This document shows, one piece after another, positions 34,953 to 44,219 of a DNA stretch of 64,000 nt. Made by a program: the position numbers and the translations under genes. Each line of letters begins with the position of its first letter. The first letter of the stretch is position 1. Origin of the DNA: DATFTE01 sp963802575 (GTDB lineage: Bacteria; Acidobacteriota; Terriglobia; Terriglobales; Acidobacteriaceae); the NCBI GenBank assembly GCA_963802575.1, contig CAWDJF010000008.1, forward strand, positions 1 to 64,000. The letters run 5' to 3'. The notes under the pieces are model-generated. The model had not been told where the DNA came from, did not search any database, and was given only the letters and a program-made list of their open reading frames with translations.

Positions 34953-36108
34953 ATTTCCTGGCTTTCCCCAGCACAAACGCCTTCACCACAATGTTATTCG
35001 GCTGCGTCCCTAAGGGAATCATCGTCAGCAGCGAATATTCCGACGGCTCCAGCTTCGTGGACTTTCGCTTCTGGATGACTGTCATGTCTCCTGACTCCGA
35101 GTTCAGCACCAGCAGATAATTCTGATTCTGCGAGAGCGCGAGGCCATCGGGATGGCTGCCCACCGGTAGCGACGCAATCACTTTGCCTAGATCAATGTCA
35201 TAAACAGCTACGGTGTTCGAACCGAAGTTGCTGACATACAGGCGCGAGTTGTCGAGCGTGACTACGCCTCGTGCCGGCCGCGTCCCAATCAGATAGCTCC
35301 CGCCGACTTCGTTATTTCCGGTTTCGATAATCGAGATGTTATCGGAATCGAAGTTCGACACCATCATCTCGCCGCCGTCGGGTTTGAGCGTCAGATTCAC
35401 GGGCGTCTTTCCCACGTCGAGCAGCGCCAGAAGTTTCTCGGATTTCAAATCGATCGAGCCCACCTGGTTTGATCCCGCGCATGCCACGAAGGCTTTCGCG
35501 CCGTCGGGAAGAATGGCGATGTCTTCCGGTTCTTTACACGCCGGCAGCGTCGCGACGACTTGCAGTTGTTGCGCATCAATCAGCGAAACGCTGTCATCGC
35601 CGCGATTGCTCACCACCACGGTTCGGCCATCGGGAGAGACCCGAGCCAGTCCGGGTGCTGCGCCGACGCGAATGTTGGCGATGACCGCGCGTTTGTCGAG
35701 ATCGATTACCGAAACATTGGCCGAGCCGGAGTTCGCCACGTAGGCGCGCTTGCCGTCTTCCGCGACATCGATGAAATAAGGCGCTCCATGCACTCCGATG
35801 GTCGCCACCACCGCATTCTTTTCGGCGTCGATGACGCTGATATTGTTCGATCCAGTATTGACTACGTAGATCTCGTTCTTCTTCCCGTTCGCCGCGACGC
35901 CGGTAGGCTCGCTGCCCACGCGGATCGTTCCCGCCAGCTCGAACGTGGTCAGATCAATGACACTGACCGTATTGCTCTTGCCGTTGGTGACGTAGGCATA
36001 CTCACGGTAGGAAGGCCCGTAGTGCGGGAACTCGCGCTCATGGAAATACCACCAGCCAAAGCCGGCTAGCAGGGGAATGCAGACAAGGATGAAGAGAAGT
36101 TTGCGCAA
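34951..36108 (-). CDS. Membrane-anchored YVTN beta-propeller protein
   Basis: 385 residues. N-terminal signal anchor (LLFILVCIPLLAGFGWWYF), then about seven repeats of the YVTN type: EYAYVTNGKSNTVSVIDL, EIYVVNTGSNNISVIDA, RAYVANSGSANVSVIDL, TVVVSNRGDDSVSLIDA, KAFVACAGSNQVGSIDL, MMVSNFDSDNISIIE, LYVSNFGSNTVAVYDI. Extracytoplasmic propellers of this sort act in binding or adhesion; partner unknown. The stop codon lies in a heptamer array. Confidence 0.92.
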   Translation of the reverse strand: MRKLLFILVCIPLLAGFGWWYFHEREFPHYGPSYREYAYVTNGKSNTVSVIDLTTFELAGTIRVGSEPTGVAANGKKNEIYVVNTGSNNISVIDAEKNAVVATIGVHGAPYFIDVAEDGKRAYVANSGSANVSVIDLDKRAVIANIRVGAAPGLARVSPDGRTVVVSNRGDDSVSLIDAQQLQVVATLPACKEPEDIAILPDGAKAFVACAGSNQVGSIDLKSEKLLALLDVGKTPVNLTLKPDGGEMMVSNFDSDNISIIETGNNEVGGSYLIGTRPARGVVTLDNSRLYVSNFGSNTVAVYDIDLGKVIASLPVGSHPDGLALSQNQNYLLVLNSESGDMTVIQKRKSTKLEPSEYSLLTMIPLGTQPNNIVVKAFVLGKARK

Positions 36109-36112
36109 GGTG

Positions 36113-36910
36113 TCAGAGATGAAAGCTTATTTCGACGGTGATAGGAATGGCTACGGGCTTGCCGTCTTTAGTAGCCGGATCGAACTTCCATTGGCAAACT
36201 GCGTCAATGGCCTTTTGATCAAGTCCATAACCAATGACTCTTTCCATCTTGACGCGGGCGACTGTCCCTTCGGGTGTGACGATAGCCTGCACCAGTACAA
36301 CCCCCTCTATTCTTGCCTGGCGTGCCTTCTCAGAATATTCGGGATCGGGCTGATAGACGGCATGAGGAGGTTTCACGTTCTTTCCGATTTTGAAGACTTC
36401 ATTCTCCCCGTTTTCTGGAGACTCCTGCATCGCACCTTCGCTAGAGCGGGGCGAGAATGAGTAGTTTGCGCCCGTGTGGCCCGGGCAATCGATCGGACCC
36501 TTCGTGAGCACGAAGTGAATGGTCACCGTTGTCTTGGTTTCGACATTATTGCCACCGGAGGCCCACGGCTCATACCGCCAATATTTGACGGCGCTGACAG
36601 CCGCGTGCGCCAATATCGGATCACCGCTGCTTACGCTTATGTTCTTTACCTTGCCATTTTTCCCGATCAAAACGTCAAGGAAAACATCTCCCTGGATTTG
36701 CGCGGCAATTGCTTCAGGCGGATAGTCGGGTTCGGTCCGTTCTTTCAGCCGTGACTCGATGTCGGATGAAACGCTTACTTGGACGTCTGAAATCGTGGGT
36801 GATGCTGAAGTAATCGGCGTGGCTTTCGGACTTGATTGTAATTGAGCATAGGCCCACGACTGCATTACAAACGCGACCATCACTGCCCAGAATGTGACAC
36901 GTACGCTCAA
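36113..36910 (-). CDS. Exported protein with two TonB C-terminal-like domains
   Basis: 265 residues. The start is TTG 36910, overlapping the stop of the DAHP synthase gene (TTGA), so translation is coupled; an ATG at 36880 is an alternative. A signal-like helix at 5-24 is followed by domain 1 (EPDYPPEAIAAQIQGDVFLD, KYWRYEPW) and domain 2 (PDPEYSEKARQARIEGVVL, VCQWKFDPATKDGKPV). Both have the P-x-Y-(P/S)-x-x-A pattern of TonB C-domains. It could energise outer-membrane transport, but a typical Pro-rich spanning region is absent, so a structural role is as likely. Confidence 0.85.
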   Translation of the reverse strand: MSVRVTFWAVMVAFVMQSWAYAQLQSSPKATPITSASPTISDVQVSVSSDIESRLKERTEPDYPPEAIAAQIQGDVFLDVLIGKNGKVKNISVSSGDPILAHAAVSAVKYWRYEPWASGGNNVETKTTVTIHFVLTKGPIDCPGHTGANYSFSPRSSEGAMQESPENGENEVFKIGKNVKPPHAVYQPDPEYSEKARQARIEGVVLVQAIVTPEGTVARVKMERVIGYGLDQKAIDAVCQWKFDPATKDGKPVAIPITVEISFHL

Positions 36911-37995
36911 GAAATTGTCGGCTGTTGCCGGGCCACAGATTCCAATACAGGAGCGGAAACCCGCTCTCCAATCCCCACCACCGTCCTCCCCACCACCGGC
37001 GCAATCTGCCTTACCTGCGCCATCAACTCATCGAACTGATCGGGATAGAGCGACTGCATGCCATCCGACAATGCCTTGTCGGGGTCGTGATGCACTTCCA
37101 CGATGAGCCCATCCGCTCCTACCGCAACCGCCGCCCGCGAAAGCGGCGTGACTTTGTTGCGTTTGCCAGTGCCGTGGCTCGGATCGACGACGATCGGCAG
37201 ATGGCTCAAGCGCTGCACTGCAGGAATGATGCTCAGGTCGAGCGTATTCCGTGTGTGGTCGGCGAACGTCCTTACGCCGCGTTCGCACAGGATGACGTTG
37301 TAGTTGCCCTCGCTCATCACGTACTCGGCCGCCATCAGGAATTCTTCCAGCGTCGCCGACATGCCGCGCTTCAGCAGCACCGGCTTTTTCGAGCGTCCTG
37401 CCCGCTTGAGCAGGGAAAAATTCTGCATGTTGCGCGCGCCAATCTGGATCACGTCGGCGTACTCTTCCACCAGTTCCAGCGACTCGTTGTCGATCGCCTC
37501 GGTGATGATCTTCATCCCAAACTTGTCGCGCACCTCCGCCATGATGCGCAGACCTTCTTCACCCAATCCTTGAAACGAGTACGGAGACGTGCGCGGCTTG
37601 TAGGCGCCACCGCGAAAGAACTGAGCGCCGGCCCGGCTGATACGCTCCGCGACGGCCATCGCCTGATCGAGGCTCTCGATCGCGCACGGCCCGGCGATAA
37701 TGGCCAGCCCGCGTCCGCCAATGGTCGCATCCGTGCCAGGAAAGCGGACGACGGTGTTCTCGTCCTTTACGTCGCGGCTGACTAGTTTGTACGGTTTCGA
37801 GACCCGGATCAACTCCTGTACACCCGGCATTTCTTCGAGCGTTCCGGGTTCGACTTCTCCGCGGTTTCCGGTGATTCCGATGGCCGTGCGTTGCGCTCCC
37901 GGCAGGGAGTGAGCGCGGTAGCCTAGTGATTCGATCTTCTCGCAAACAGCGCGCACCTCTTCTTCGGTAGCATGCGCCTTCATGACAACTAACAT
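36907..37995 (-). CDS. aroF: 3-deoxy-7-phosphoheptulonate (DAHP) synthase, type I beta
   Basis: 362 residues. An N-terminal ferredoxin-like regulatory domain of about 70 residues (MLVVMKAHATEEEVRAVCEK) is fused to the TIM-barrel synthase: AGPCAIESLDQAM, FFRGGAYKPRTSPYSFQG, GARNMQNFSLL, VLLKRGMSATLEE and VVDPSHGTGKRN carry the PEP, metal and substrate sites. It condenses PEP with erythrose-4-phosphate, the first step of the shikimate pathway. Such N-terminal domains usually give feedback control by aromatic amino acids. Confidence 0.95.
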   Translation of the reverse strand: MLVVMKAHATEEEVRAVCEKIESLGYRAHSLPGAQRTAIGITGNRGEVEPGTLEEMPGVQELIRVSKPYKLVSRDVKDENTVVRFPGTDATIGGRGLAIIAGPCAIESLDQAMAVAERISRAGAQFFRGGAYKPRTSPYSFQGLGEEGLRIMAEVRDKFGMKIITEAIDNESLELVEEYADVIQIGARNMQNFSLLKRAGRSKKPVLLKRGMSATLEEFLMAAEYVMSEGNYNVILCERGVRTFADHTRNTLDLSIIPAVQRLSHLPIVVDPSHGTGKRNKVTPLSRAAVAVGADGLIVEVHHDPDKALSDGMQSLYPDQFDELMAQVRQIAPVVGRTVVGIGERVSAPVLESVARQQPTIS

Positions 37996-38104
37996 GGGGT
38001 TACCTCAATGTCTTCAAGTTTAACGTTAGCCGCAGGGATGCGGCAAACCGAATGCAGCGGACTCGTGTCCTTCCCACCAGCATCGATGCGAGCATTTCCC
38101 GCTA

Positions 38105-39751
38105 CTACGGGGTCTTTCTCTTAAATACCGAAACCGTCCATTTCGATTGCGGATGGTAACCCTTGACCTGATCTCCCCAGCGATATTCCGTGGTGTCGCC
38201 GATGTCCGCAATCCCCACCCGCTCGTAGCTACTGTCGAGGTACTTTTCGGCCCAAGCGAAGATCATCGTGTCAGAGTGTGTCTGCATGAGCCACGAGAAG
38301 GGCACGTCCACGAGCACCAGGTACTCCGGACGTGCCGCCTCAATCTCGCTGATCATTTCTTTCTGCATGGTCGAGGCGTACTTCTGCTCCTCCATCAGCG
38401 GGTAGGTGTAGATGTATCCAGTGGCCGAGTGCCGGTGCGAATAGAAATAAATCTCCGGCTCCGAGCCGATCACTGCGATTTTCGTTCCTTCGGTGGTTTG
38501 GCTCTTGATGTAATCCGCGATCTTGATCGCTTCGGGAAAAGGATTAATTCCATACGTACGGCGAGTGGCCTCAATCGGGCCCATCTCAAAGAGGTAATCG
38601 CTCTCATCCACCACCGAGTACACGCACGCAGCTAGAAATACGAGAACGGGAAGTGCCCGCAGAAATCCGTTCTTGCCCAGAGTGTCTTTCGCCGCGCTTA
38701 CCGCCACGCCGATCAACAGCGACAGCGCCGGAAACATCAGAATGAAATAGTGCTGGCGGAAATAGAAGCCGAGCGAAACCGCGAGAAATGAAAACAGCAA
38801 GAACCAGCTCGCGAACACCGCGTGAGGCCGCGCCTTCGGGTCCCACCAGAGCGCAATCAACCCGATTCCAGCCAAAATCCAGAGAATGAAAGAATGCGCT
38901 AACACACCCGGAATCGAACTCGAGAAAACCTGGATGCCTTCACTGAAACTCAAGCGGGTGGCGTACTGGCTGGCGTAGGAAAACGTCCAGAACCAGAATT
39001 TGTGAAACACACCTGCCGCCAGCATCCATAAACATGTCAATGCGAAGGGAAGCGCCGCTCCCAGCGCGAACGACCCCAAACGTTTTCCCAGCCCCAGATA
39101 ATCGATCGGAGGCTTCGATTCGCTCTTCAAGATGTACAGGCCGGAGAAGAGCACAAACAAAATTCCCGGCTGCTTCATCACAAACGCCAGGCCAGTCAAA
39201 ACTCCACTGAGAAAATACATCCGCAGCCGCTTGGACTCGATCGCGCTCAGCAGCAAGAGCAATCCTGCCACTGCAGGCAGCACAACGAAATTCGTCGCAT
39301 GTCCCGCGAAGCCCAATACGGCCCGGCTGGTGGTAAGCACTGCGTAACTGGTGCCCGCGACCACTCCGGCCAGCGATCCAAAAAGCCGCGCCGCCAGAAG
39401 GAAAATGAGGAACGTCGTTGCCGCGTTGACCAGAAGCAATCCCACATGAATGCCAGCGGGAGTCTGCCCAAACACCCCAAGAATCACTGCGTACGCCGCA
39501 TAAGTTCCCGGCAACTTCAGGTTGTACGCGATCTGGTACGGCGGAATGCCCTGCAAAATCAACTGTCCCGCGTAGGCGTATTCGCCCTCATCGCGCTCCA
39601 GCGGCATGTCGCGCAGCCGCAGGCGCATGATCGCGAATGAAAGAATGACGATTCCAATCATCACGTAATACACATACGGCGGAATGATGATTGGCGTCGA
39701 TTCCGGGGGAGCGGACTTCTTTCGGGCTGCGCGTGGCGAGGGTATGCTCAT
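38105..39751 (-). CDS. Integral membrane glycosyltransferase, family 39 (ArnT/PMT_2-like)
   Basis: 548 residues with about eleven hydrophobic helices. The conserved acidic motif LERDEGEYAYAGQ in the first external loop (residues about 52-64) is the GT39/GT83 catalytic region. The first helix is preceded by a basic cytoplasmic tail. A C-terminal domain of about 120 residues is soluble (GSEPEIYFYSHRH, YLVLVDVPFSW). It should move a sugar from a polyprenyl-phosphate donor onto a lipid or protein outside the inner membrane. Acceptor unknown. Confidence 0.87.
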   Translation of the reverse strand: MSIPSPRAARKKSAPPESTPIIIPPYVYYVMIGIVILSFAIMRLRLRDMPLERDEGEYAYAGQLILQGIPPYQIAYNLKLPGTYAAYAVILGVFGQTPAGIHVGLLLVNAATTFLIFLLAARLFGSLAGVVAGTSYAVLTTSRAVLGFAGHATNFVVLPAVAGLLLLLSAIESKRLRMYFLSGVLTGLAFVMKQPGILFVLFSGLYILKSESKPPIDYLGLGKRLGSFALGAALPFALTCLWMLAAGVFHKFWFWTFSYASQYATRLSFSEGIQVFSSSIPGVLAHSFILWILAGIGLIALWWDPKARPHAVFASWFLLFSFLAVSLGFYFRQHYFILMFPALSLLIGVAVSAAKDTLGKNGFLRALPVLVFLAACVYSVVDESDYLFEMGPIEATRRTYGINPFPEAIKIADYIKSQTTEGTKIAVIGSEPEIYFYSHRHSATGYIYTYPLMEEQKYASTMQKEMISEIEAARPEYLVLVDVPFSWLMQTHSDTMIFAWAEKYLDSSYERVGIADIGDTTEYRWGDQVKGYHPQSKWTVSVFKRKTP

Positions 39752-39867
39752 GTCGTTCGGATCGCCTCGCCAATCTCGGGCGAAGCACCTAAGAATATAT
39801 ATCGATCTCGTGAAGGCCGCGTGACCGAAGGCTCTGAGTTGTAAACCGCCTCTCGCTATACTCAGGT

Positions 39868-40794
39868 ATGCCCCGCTCCATGGCCCAGGAACAGGACATC
39901 CTCAAGCTGCCGGCTCCCAAGAGTCCTCCCAAAGTGACTTCGCGCCGCATCGGCATTCACACCTCCAGCGCGGGAGGAGTGCAGAACGCCGCCGAGCGCG
40001 CCTGGCGTCTGGGATGCAACACGCTGCAAATCTTCTCCTCCAGTCCCCGGCAGTGGGCCGCCTATGAATTGGCTCGTCCGCAATGCAACGAAATGCTCAG
40101 CCTGCGCGAGAAATACGACCTGAAACCACTGGTGATCCACACCAACTACCTGGTGAATCTCGCCAGCACCACGCCGTTGTTCCTGAAGAAGTCCACCGAC
40201 GCCTTTCGCGGAGAGATCGAACGCGCGCTCGCCCTTTGCGCAGACTATCTGGTCCTGCATCCGGGATCGTTTCGCGGCGCCGATCGCGAAGAGGGCTTGC
40301 TGCGCACCGCGGCCGCGATCGACGCCTCTACGACCGGCCTCGATTTAGCCAAAGGAGGCCTCACCATCCTGATCGAAAATACCGCCGGCGCGGAATTCTC
40401 GTTAGGCGGCAGCTTTGAACAAGTGGCTGAAGTGCTTGATCGCCTGCAAGGCCTCGTCCCCGTCGCCGCTTGTATCGACACCTGCCACACCCATGTCGCG
40501 GGATACGACATCGTTACTCCCGAAGGCATGAAGAAAACCCTCGCTCACCTCGATGAAACCGTCGGCCTCAAGAATGTCCGCGTCTGGCACTGCAATGACG
40601 CCAAGGCCGCGCGCGGATCAAAGCTCGACCGCCACCAGCAAATCGGGAAGGGAACCATTGGACTCGAACCGTTCCGCCGCCTGTTGAACGACCCGCGACT
40701 TAAACACGCCGCATTCATCGCCGAAACCCCAATTGATGAACCGGGCGACGACCGCAGAAATGTGGAAGCCTTGAAGAAGCTGGTGAATTCGTAA
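39868..40794 (+). CDS. nfo: Deoxyribonuclease IV (endonuclease IV, AP endonuclease)
   Basis: 308 residues. TIM-barrel AP endonuclease family 2: GIHTSSAGG, NTLQIFSSSPRQW, VIHTNYLVNLAS, LVLHPGSFRG, ILIENTAGAE, CIDTCHTHVAGYD, VWHCNDAKAARGSKLDRH and FIAETP supply the zinc ligands. It cuts DNA 5' to abasic sites in base-excision repair, complementing the uracil-DNA glycosylase 10 kb away. TATACT at 39857-39862 is six bases before the ATG with no ribosome site, which suggests a leaderless message; an ATG four codons later is an alternative start. Confidence 0.93.
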   Translation: MPRSMAQEQDILKLPAPKSPPKVTSRRIGIHTSSAGGVQNAAERAWRLGCNTLQIFSSSPRQWAAYELARPQCNEMLSLREKYDLKPLVIHTNYLVNLASTTPLFLKKSTDAFRGEIERALALCADYLVLHPGSFRGADREEGLLRTAAAIDASTTGLDLAKGGLTILIENTAGAEFSLGGSFEQVAEVLDRLQGLVPVAACIDTCHTHVAGYDIVTPEGMKKTLAHLDETVGLKNVRVWHCNDAKAARGSKLDRHQQIGKGTIGLEPFRRLLNDPRLKHAAFIAETPIDEPGDDRRNVEALKKLVNS

Positions 40795-40810
40795 CCACTC
40801 ATTTTCCTTT

Positions 40811-40905
40811 GACGTCTCATCCTGAGCCCGAAAGGGCGAAGGATCCGGCGTGCGGGATTTCGGATCTCCCCACGCCAGATCCCTCGCTTCACTCCGGATG
40901 ACGTC
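40811..40905. repeat. 95-bp palindromic repeat, copy 1 (GACGTCATCCTGAG type)
   Basis: Left arm GACGTCTCATCCTGAGCCCG...GGATCCGGCGTG, right arm CACGCCAGATCC...CTCCGGATGACGTC. Related copies are at 60249-60338 and 62722-62814. It sits in the leader of leuS, with a degraded second repeat type at 40934-40949. Confidence 0.88.
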
Positions 40906-41009
40906 TGCTGACTTCACCGTCATGCCATGTCGCGAAGCTTCGTCTCTACAGGAATCTTCAACTCCCGTTGTAAAATAAAAGTTTACCCACAGCTTGAACT
41001 TCGTCTTCT

Positions 41010-43550
41010 ATGCCTCAGGAAGAAAAGATTACCGTGACCCGCGAAGACCGCTACGATGCGCAGCGCATCGAGACCAAGTGGTCTGAACGCTGGCAGCAGG
41101 ACGCGGCCCTCTACGCCGCCGAGCCTAACTCGACCAAGCCGAAGTATTACGTCCTCGAAATGCTGCCATACCCGTCGGGCGCACTCCACATGGGCCACGT
41201 CCGCAACTACTCGATTGGCGACGCGCTCGCCCGCTACATGTGGATGAATGGCTACAACGTTCTTCACCCCATGGGTTGGGATTCCTTCGGCCTTCCCGCG
41301 GAAAACGCTGCGATATCGAACAACACGCCGCCGCGTGAATGGACCTTGCGCAACATTGCCAACATGAAGTCGCAGATGAAGCGCCTCGGCTTCGCCTACG
41401 ACTGGTCACGCGAAGTGACAACCTGTCTGCCCGATTACTACAGGTGGAACCAGTGGTTCTTCCTCAAGCTTTTCGAGAAGGGCCTCGCTTATCGCAAGAA
41501 GAGCAAGGTGAACTGGTGTCCCAAATGTGCGACGGTGCTTGCCAACGAGCAGGTGGTCGCGGGCCACTGCTGGCGTCACGAAGACACCCTGGTCGAGACC
41601 CGCGAGCTCGAACAGTGGTTCCTGCGCACCACGCAATACGCCGACGAATTGTTGCAGGGGCTCGACAAGCTCACTGGATGGCCGGAAAAAGTCCGCACCA
41701 TGCAGCGCAATTGGATCGGACGCAGCGAAGGCGCTCTGGTTGACTTCAAGTTGGACGGAGCCACTGGTCCCGCTGGCTCGACCATTACTGTCTTCACGAC
41801 TCGCATCGATACGATCTTCGGCGCGACATCGATCCAGCTTTCGCCGGAGCACTTGTTGGTCGCGGATATCGCAGCCAACAATTCCGATCTGCGCGCCAAA
41901 ATCGAACAGCTCATGGCCGAGCAGCGCAAAGCCAAAGAAATCGGAGACATCGGCGCGATCGAAAAGCATGGCGTGAACACGGGGCGCTTCGCCATCAATC
42001 CCTTCAATGAACAGAAAATTCCCATCTGGGTGGCGAACTACATTCTCGCGGACTACGGCACGGGCGCCATCATGAGCGTTCCCGCGCACGACGAGCGCGA
42101 TTACGAATTCGCCAAAAAGTACGGCATCGAAATTCGCCTGGTCATCTTGCCGCAGCCTGATGATCCCGAAGAAACCGTTGTCGAGCCTGCGCTTCCGTTC
42201 ACGACGACAAAGGGATTTCTGGTGAACTCTGGCCCGTTCAGCGGATTGAACTGCGACGAAGCCTTGAAGCAGATGGCCGAGCACGCGGAGAAGAATGGGT
42301 TCGGCAAAGCCACCATCACGTATCGCTTGAAGGACTGGGGCATCTCGCGCCAACGCTATTGGGGGACGCCCATCCCCATGCTCTATTGCGAGAAGGACGG
42401 CATCGTCCCCGTGCCCGAAGGGGATTTGCCCATCCTGCTTCCCGACAACGTCGACATCGCGCTCACGGGAGGCTCGCCTTTGGGTCGAGTTCCCGAGTTT
42501 GTGAATACGACTTGCCCGAAGTGCGGAGGCCCCGCCCGCCGCGAGACCGATACCATGGACACGTTTGTTGACTCGTCCTGGTACTTCTATCGCTACACCG
42601 ACGCGCAGAATGACAGGGCGCCCTTCGACAGCAAGACAGCCGAATATTGGTTCCCCATCGATCAGTACATCGGCGGCGTCGAGCACGCGATTCTTCACCT
42701 GATCTATTCGCGTTTTTGGACGAAATTCATGCGCGACATGGGCATGATCAAGAACGACGAACCGGCCGAGCGCCTCTTTACCCAGGGGATGATCATCAAG
42801 GGCGGCGCGAAAATGTCGAAGAGTCTCGGCAACGTCGTTTCGCCGGATGACATGGTCTCCCGCTACGGAGCCGATAGCGCCCGTGTCTACACGCTGTTTG
42901 CGACCTCGCCCGACAGCGAACTTGACTGGCAAGACTCGGGAGTCGAAGGCGTTGCTCGTTTCCTCGCGCGTGCGTACCGCTTTATTTCACAACACGCAGC
43001 TGATAGCACAAGCTCGCAGCCGTATTCGCCGAATGACCTCGCGCCCGAGGCACGAAAAATCCTGCGCAAGTTGCATCAGACGATCAAGAAGATCACCGAC
43101 GACTTTTCCGGTCGCTGGCACTTCAATACATCGATTGCCGCGCTGATGGAATTCCTGAACGAGTGTGTCGGATCAGAAAGCGTGTTTGCCACGAAGGGCG
43201 CCCCGGCATCATTCGTGTCTGAAGTGCAGCGGACCTTCGTATTGCTTCTCGCCCCTTTTGCGCCTTATCTCGCCCACGAGTTGTGGGAGACGATTGGGGA
43301 GAAGGGAAGCCTCTTGCGCGCTCCCTGGCCAAAGTACGACCCTGCATTGGCCAAAGAAGAGGAAATCGAGATTCCGGTGCAGATCAACGGCAAGCTGCGC
43401 AGCCGCGTTACCGTGCCTGCGGATGCTACGGAAGCAGCAATTCTCGAATCAGCGATGGCCGATGAAAAAATAAAGGCCGCGATTGCCGGAAAACAGATAT
43501 TGAAGAGGATTTACGTGCCCGGCAAACTCGTCAATATCGTCGTGCGATAA
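41010..43550 (+). CDS. leuS: Leucyl-tRNA synthetase
   Basis: 846 residues, class I bacterial LeuRS. HIGH-type motif HMGH in YPSGALHMGHVRNY, editing domain with TTRIDTIFGATS and the conserved Thr/Asp region (VPAHDERD), a zinc-ribbon-like segment (CPKCGGPARRETDTMDTF), KMSKS in GGAKMSKSLGN, then the anticodon-binding helical domain and a C-terminal domain. It charges tRNA-Leu and proofreads norvaline and isoleucine. No T-box is visible upstream, only the palindromic repeat. Confidence 0.98.
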   Translation: MPQEEKITVTREDRYDAQRIETKWSERWQQDAALYAAEPNSTKPKYYVLEMLPYPSGALHMGHVRNYSIGDALARYMWMNGYNVLHPMGWDSFGLPAENAAISNNTPPREWTLRNIANMKSQMKRLGFAYDWSREVTTCLPDYYRWNQWFFLKLFEKGLAYRKKSKVNWCPKCATVLANEQVVAGHCWRHEDTLVETRELEQWFLRTTQYADELLQGLDKLTGWPEKVRTMQRNWIGRSEGALVDFKLDGATGPAGSTITVFTTRIDTIFGATSIQLSPEHLLVADIAANNSDLRAKIEQLMAEQRKAKEIGDIGAIEKHGVNTGRFAINPFNEQKIPIWVANYILADYGTGAIMSVPAHDERDYEFAKKYGIEIRLVILPQPDDPEETVVEPALPFTTTKGFLVNSGPFSGLNCDEALKQMAEHAEKNGFGKATITYRLKDWGISRQRYWGTPIPMLYCEKDGIVPVPEGDLPILLPDNVDIALTGGSPLGRVPEFVNTTCPKCGGPARRETDTMDTFVDSSWYFYRYTDAQNDRAPFDSKTAEYWFPIDQYIGGVEHAILHLIYSRFWTKFMRDMGMIKNDEPAERLFTQGMIIKGGAKMSKSLGNVVSPDDMVSRYGADSARVYTLFATSPDSELDWQDSGVEGVARFLARAYRFISQHAADSTSSQPYSPNDLAPEARKILRKLHQTIKKITDDFSGRWHFNTSIAALMEFLNECVGSESVFATKGAPASFVSEVQRTFVLLLAPFAPYLAHELWETIGEKGSLLRAPWPKYDPALAKEEEIEIPVQINGKLRSRVTVPADATEAAILESAMADEKIKAAIAGKQILKRIYVPGKLVNIVVR

Positions 43551-43561
43551 CTGGAAATGGA

Positions 43562-43587
43562 AAAGCGGGCTTTCGCCCGCTTTCAGG
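43562..43587 (+). terminator. Stem-loop after leuS, probable terminator
   Basis: Perfect 9-bp stem AAAGCGGGC / GCCCGCTTT with TTTC loop, 11 bp after the leuS stop. The following bases CAGGTTTG are only weakly T-rich, so it could work with a poor tail or act from both sides, since the next gene converges. GTATCAGGGTATTGC at 43591-43605 is half of the repeat seen at 49207. Confidence 0.6.
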
Positions 43588-43617
43588 TTTGTATCAGGGT
43601 ATTGCTTTACGTCCTGC

Positions 43618-43992
43618 TTACTGCCCGCTGCTCATCTGCGCATCGGTCAGCACCAACACTTCCTTGCGGTTGCCGAAGTCGATCTCGTTAATCACTTTTC
43701 CGCCGGTCGCATCCTTCAGGATCACCGCGTTATACGGCGAGGCCTGATCGTGATTGACAAGCTTGGCCGAGGTCGTGGCCACGGTCTTCTTGCCCTGCAG
43801 GATCTTCACATTGACCGCGTCTCCGCTGCCGTCCCATTGAACCTTGTAGTCCCCGGGCTTCAGTTGCGTCGATCCCACTTGCACCGACTCGGAAATCGTA
43901 AACTTACCTTCGTTAGAGTCCTTAGCAAAAACGCCCAGCGGCAGAAGCATGGCAATGCCGGCAAGCAGGAATAAGTACTTTGCTGATTTCAT
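43618..43992 (-). CDS. Small exported protein of unknown function
   Basis: 124 residues. Signal peptide (MKSAKYLFLLAGIAMLLPLG, cleaved near VFA-KD) then a beta-rich domain: VQVGSTQLKPGDYKVQWDG, VNVKILQGKKTVATTSAKL and a conserved-looking end EIDFGNRKEVLVL. I know similar small secreted proteins to be frequent in acidobacteria but no function. It converges on leuS. Confidence 0.7.
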   Translation of the reverse strand: MKSAKYLFLLAGIAMLLPLGVFAKDSNEGKFTISESVQVGSTQLKPGDYKVQWDGSGDAVNVKILQGKKTVATTSAKLVNHDQASPYNAVILKDATGGKVINEIDFGNRKEVLVLTDAQMSSGQ

Positions 43993-44219
43993 AAGTTCTC
44001 CTCACACACCTCAGATTCGTTGACGGTTGTTACCCCACAAAACCACTTACAGGCAAAGATGCGCCAAAGCCTCTCGCGGATGCAGAACAATTACTGCGTA
44101 TCGAAAGGAAACCACCTGCGCCACTCTTTTCGCGACGAATAAGCTTGGTTATAAAGACGAACGAAAAAGAATTTGGTTATCGAAAAGATCAATCGTGGAA
44201 TGCGTTATTCTAAGACTGC

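Noticed and set aside
41406..42932. 508-codon open frame on the minus strand
   Set aside because: It is antisense to the intact leuS gene and has no recognisable motif; a high-GC shadow.
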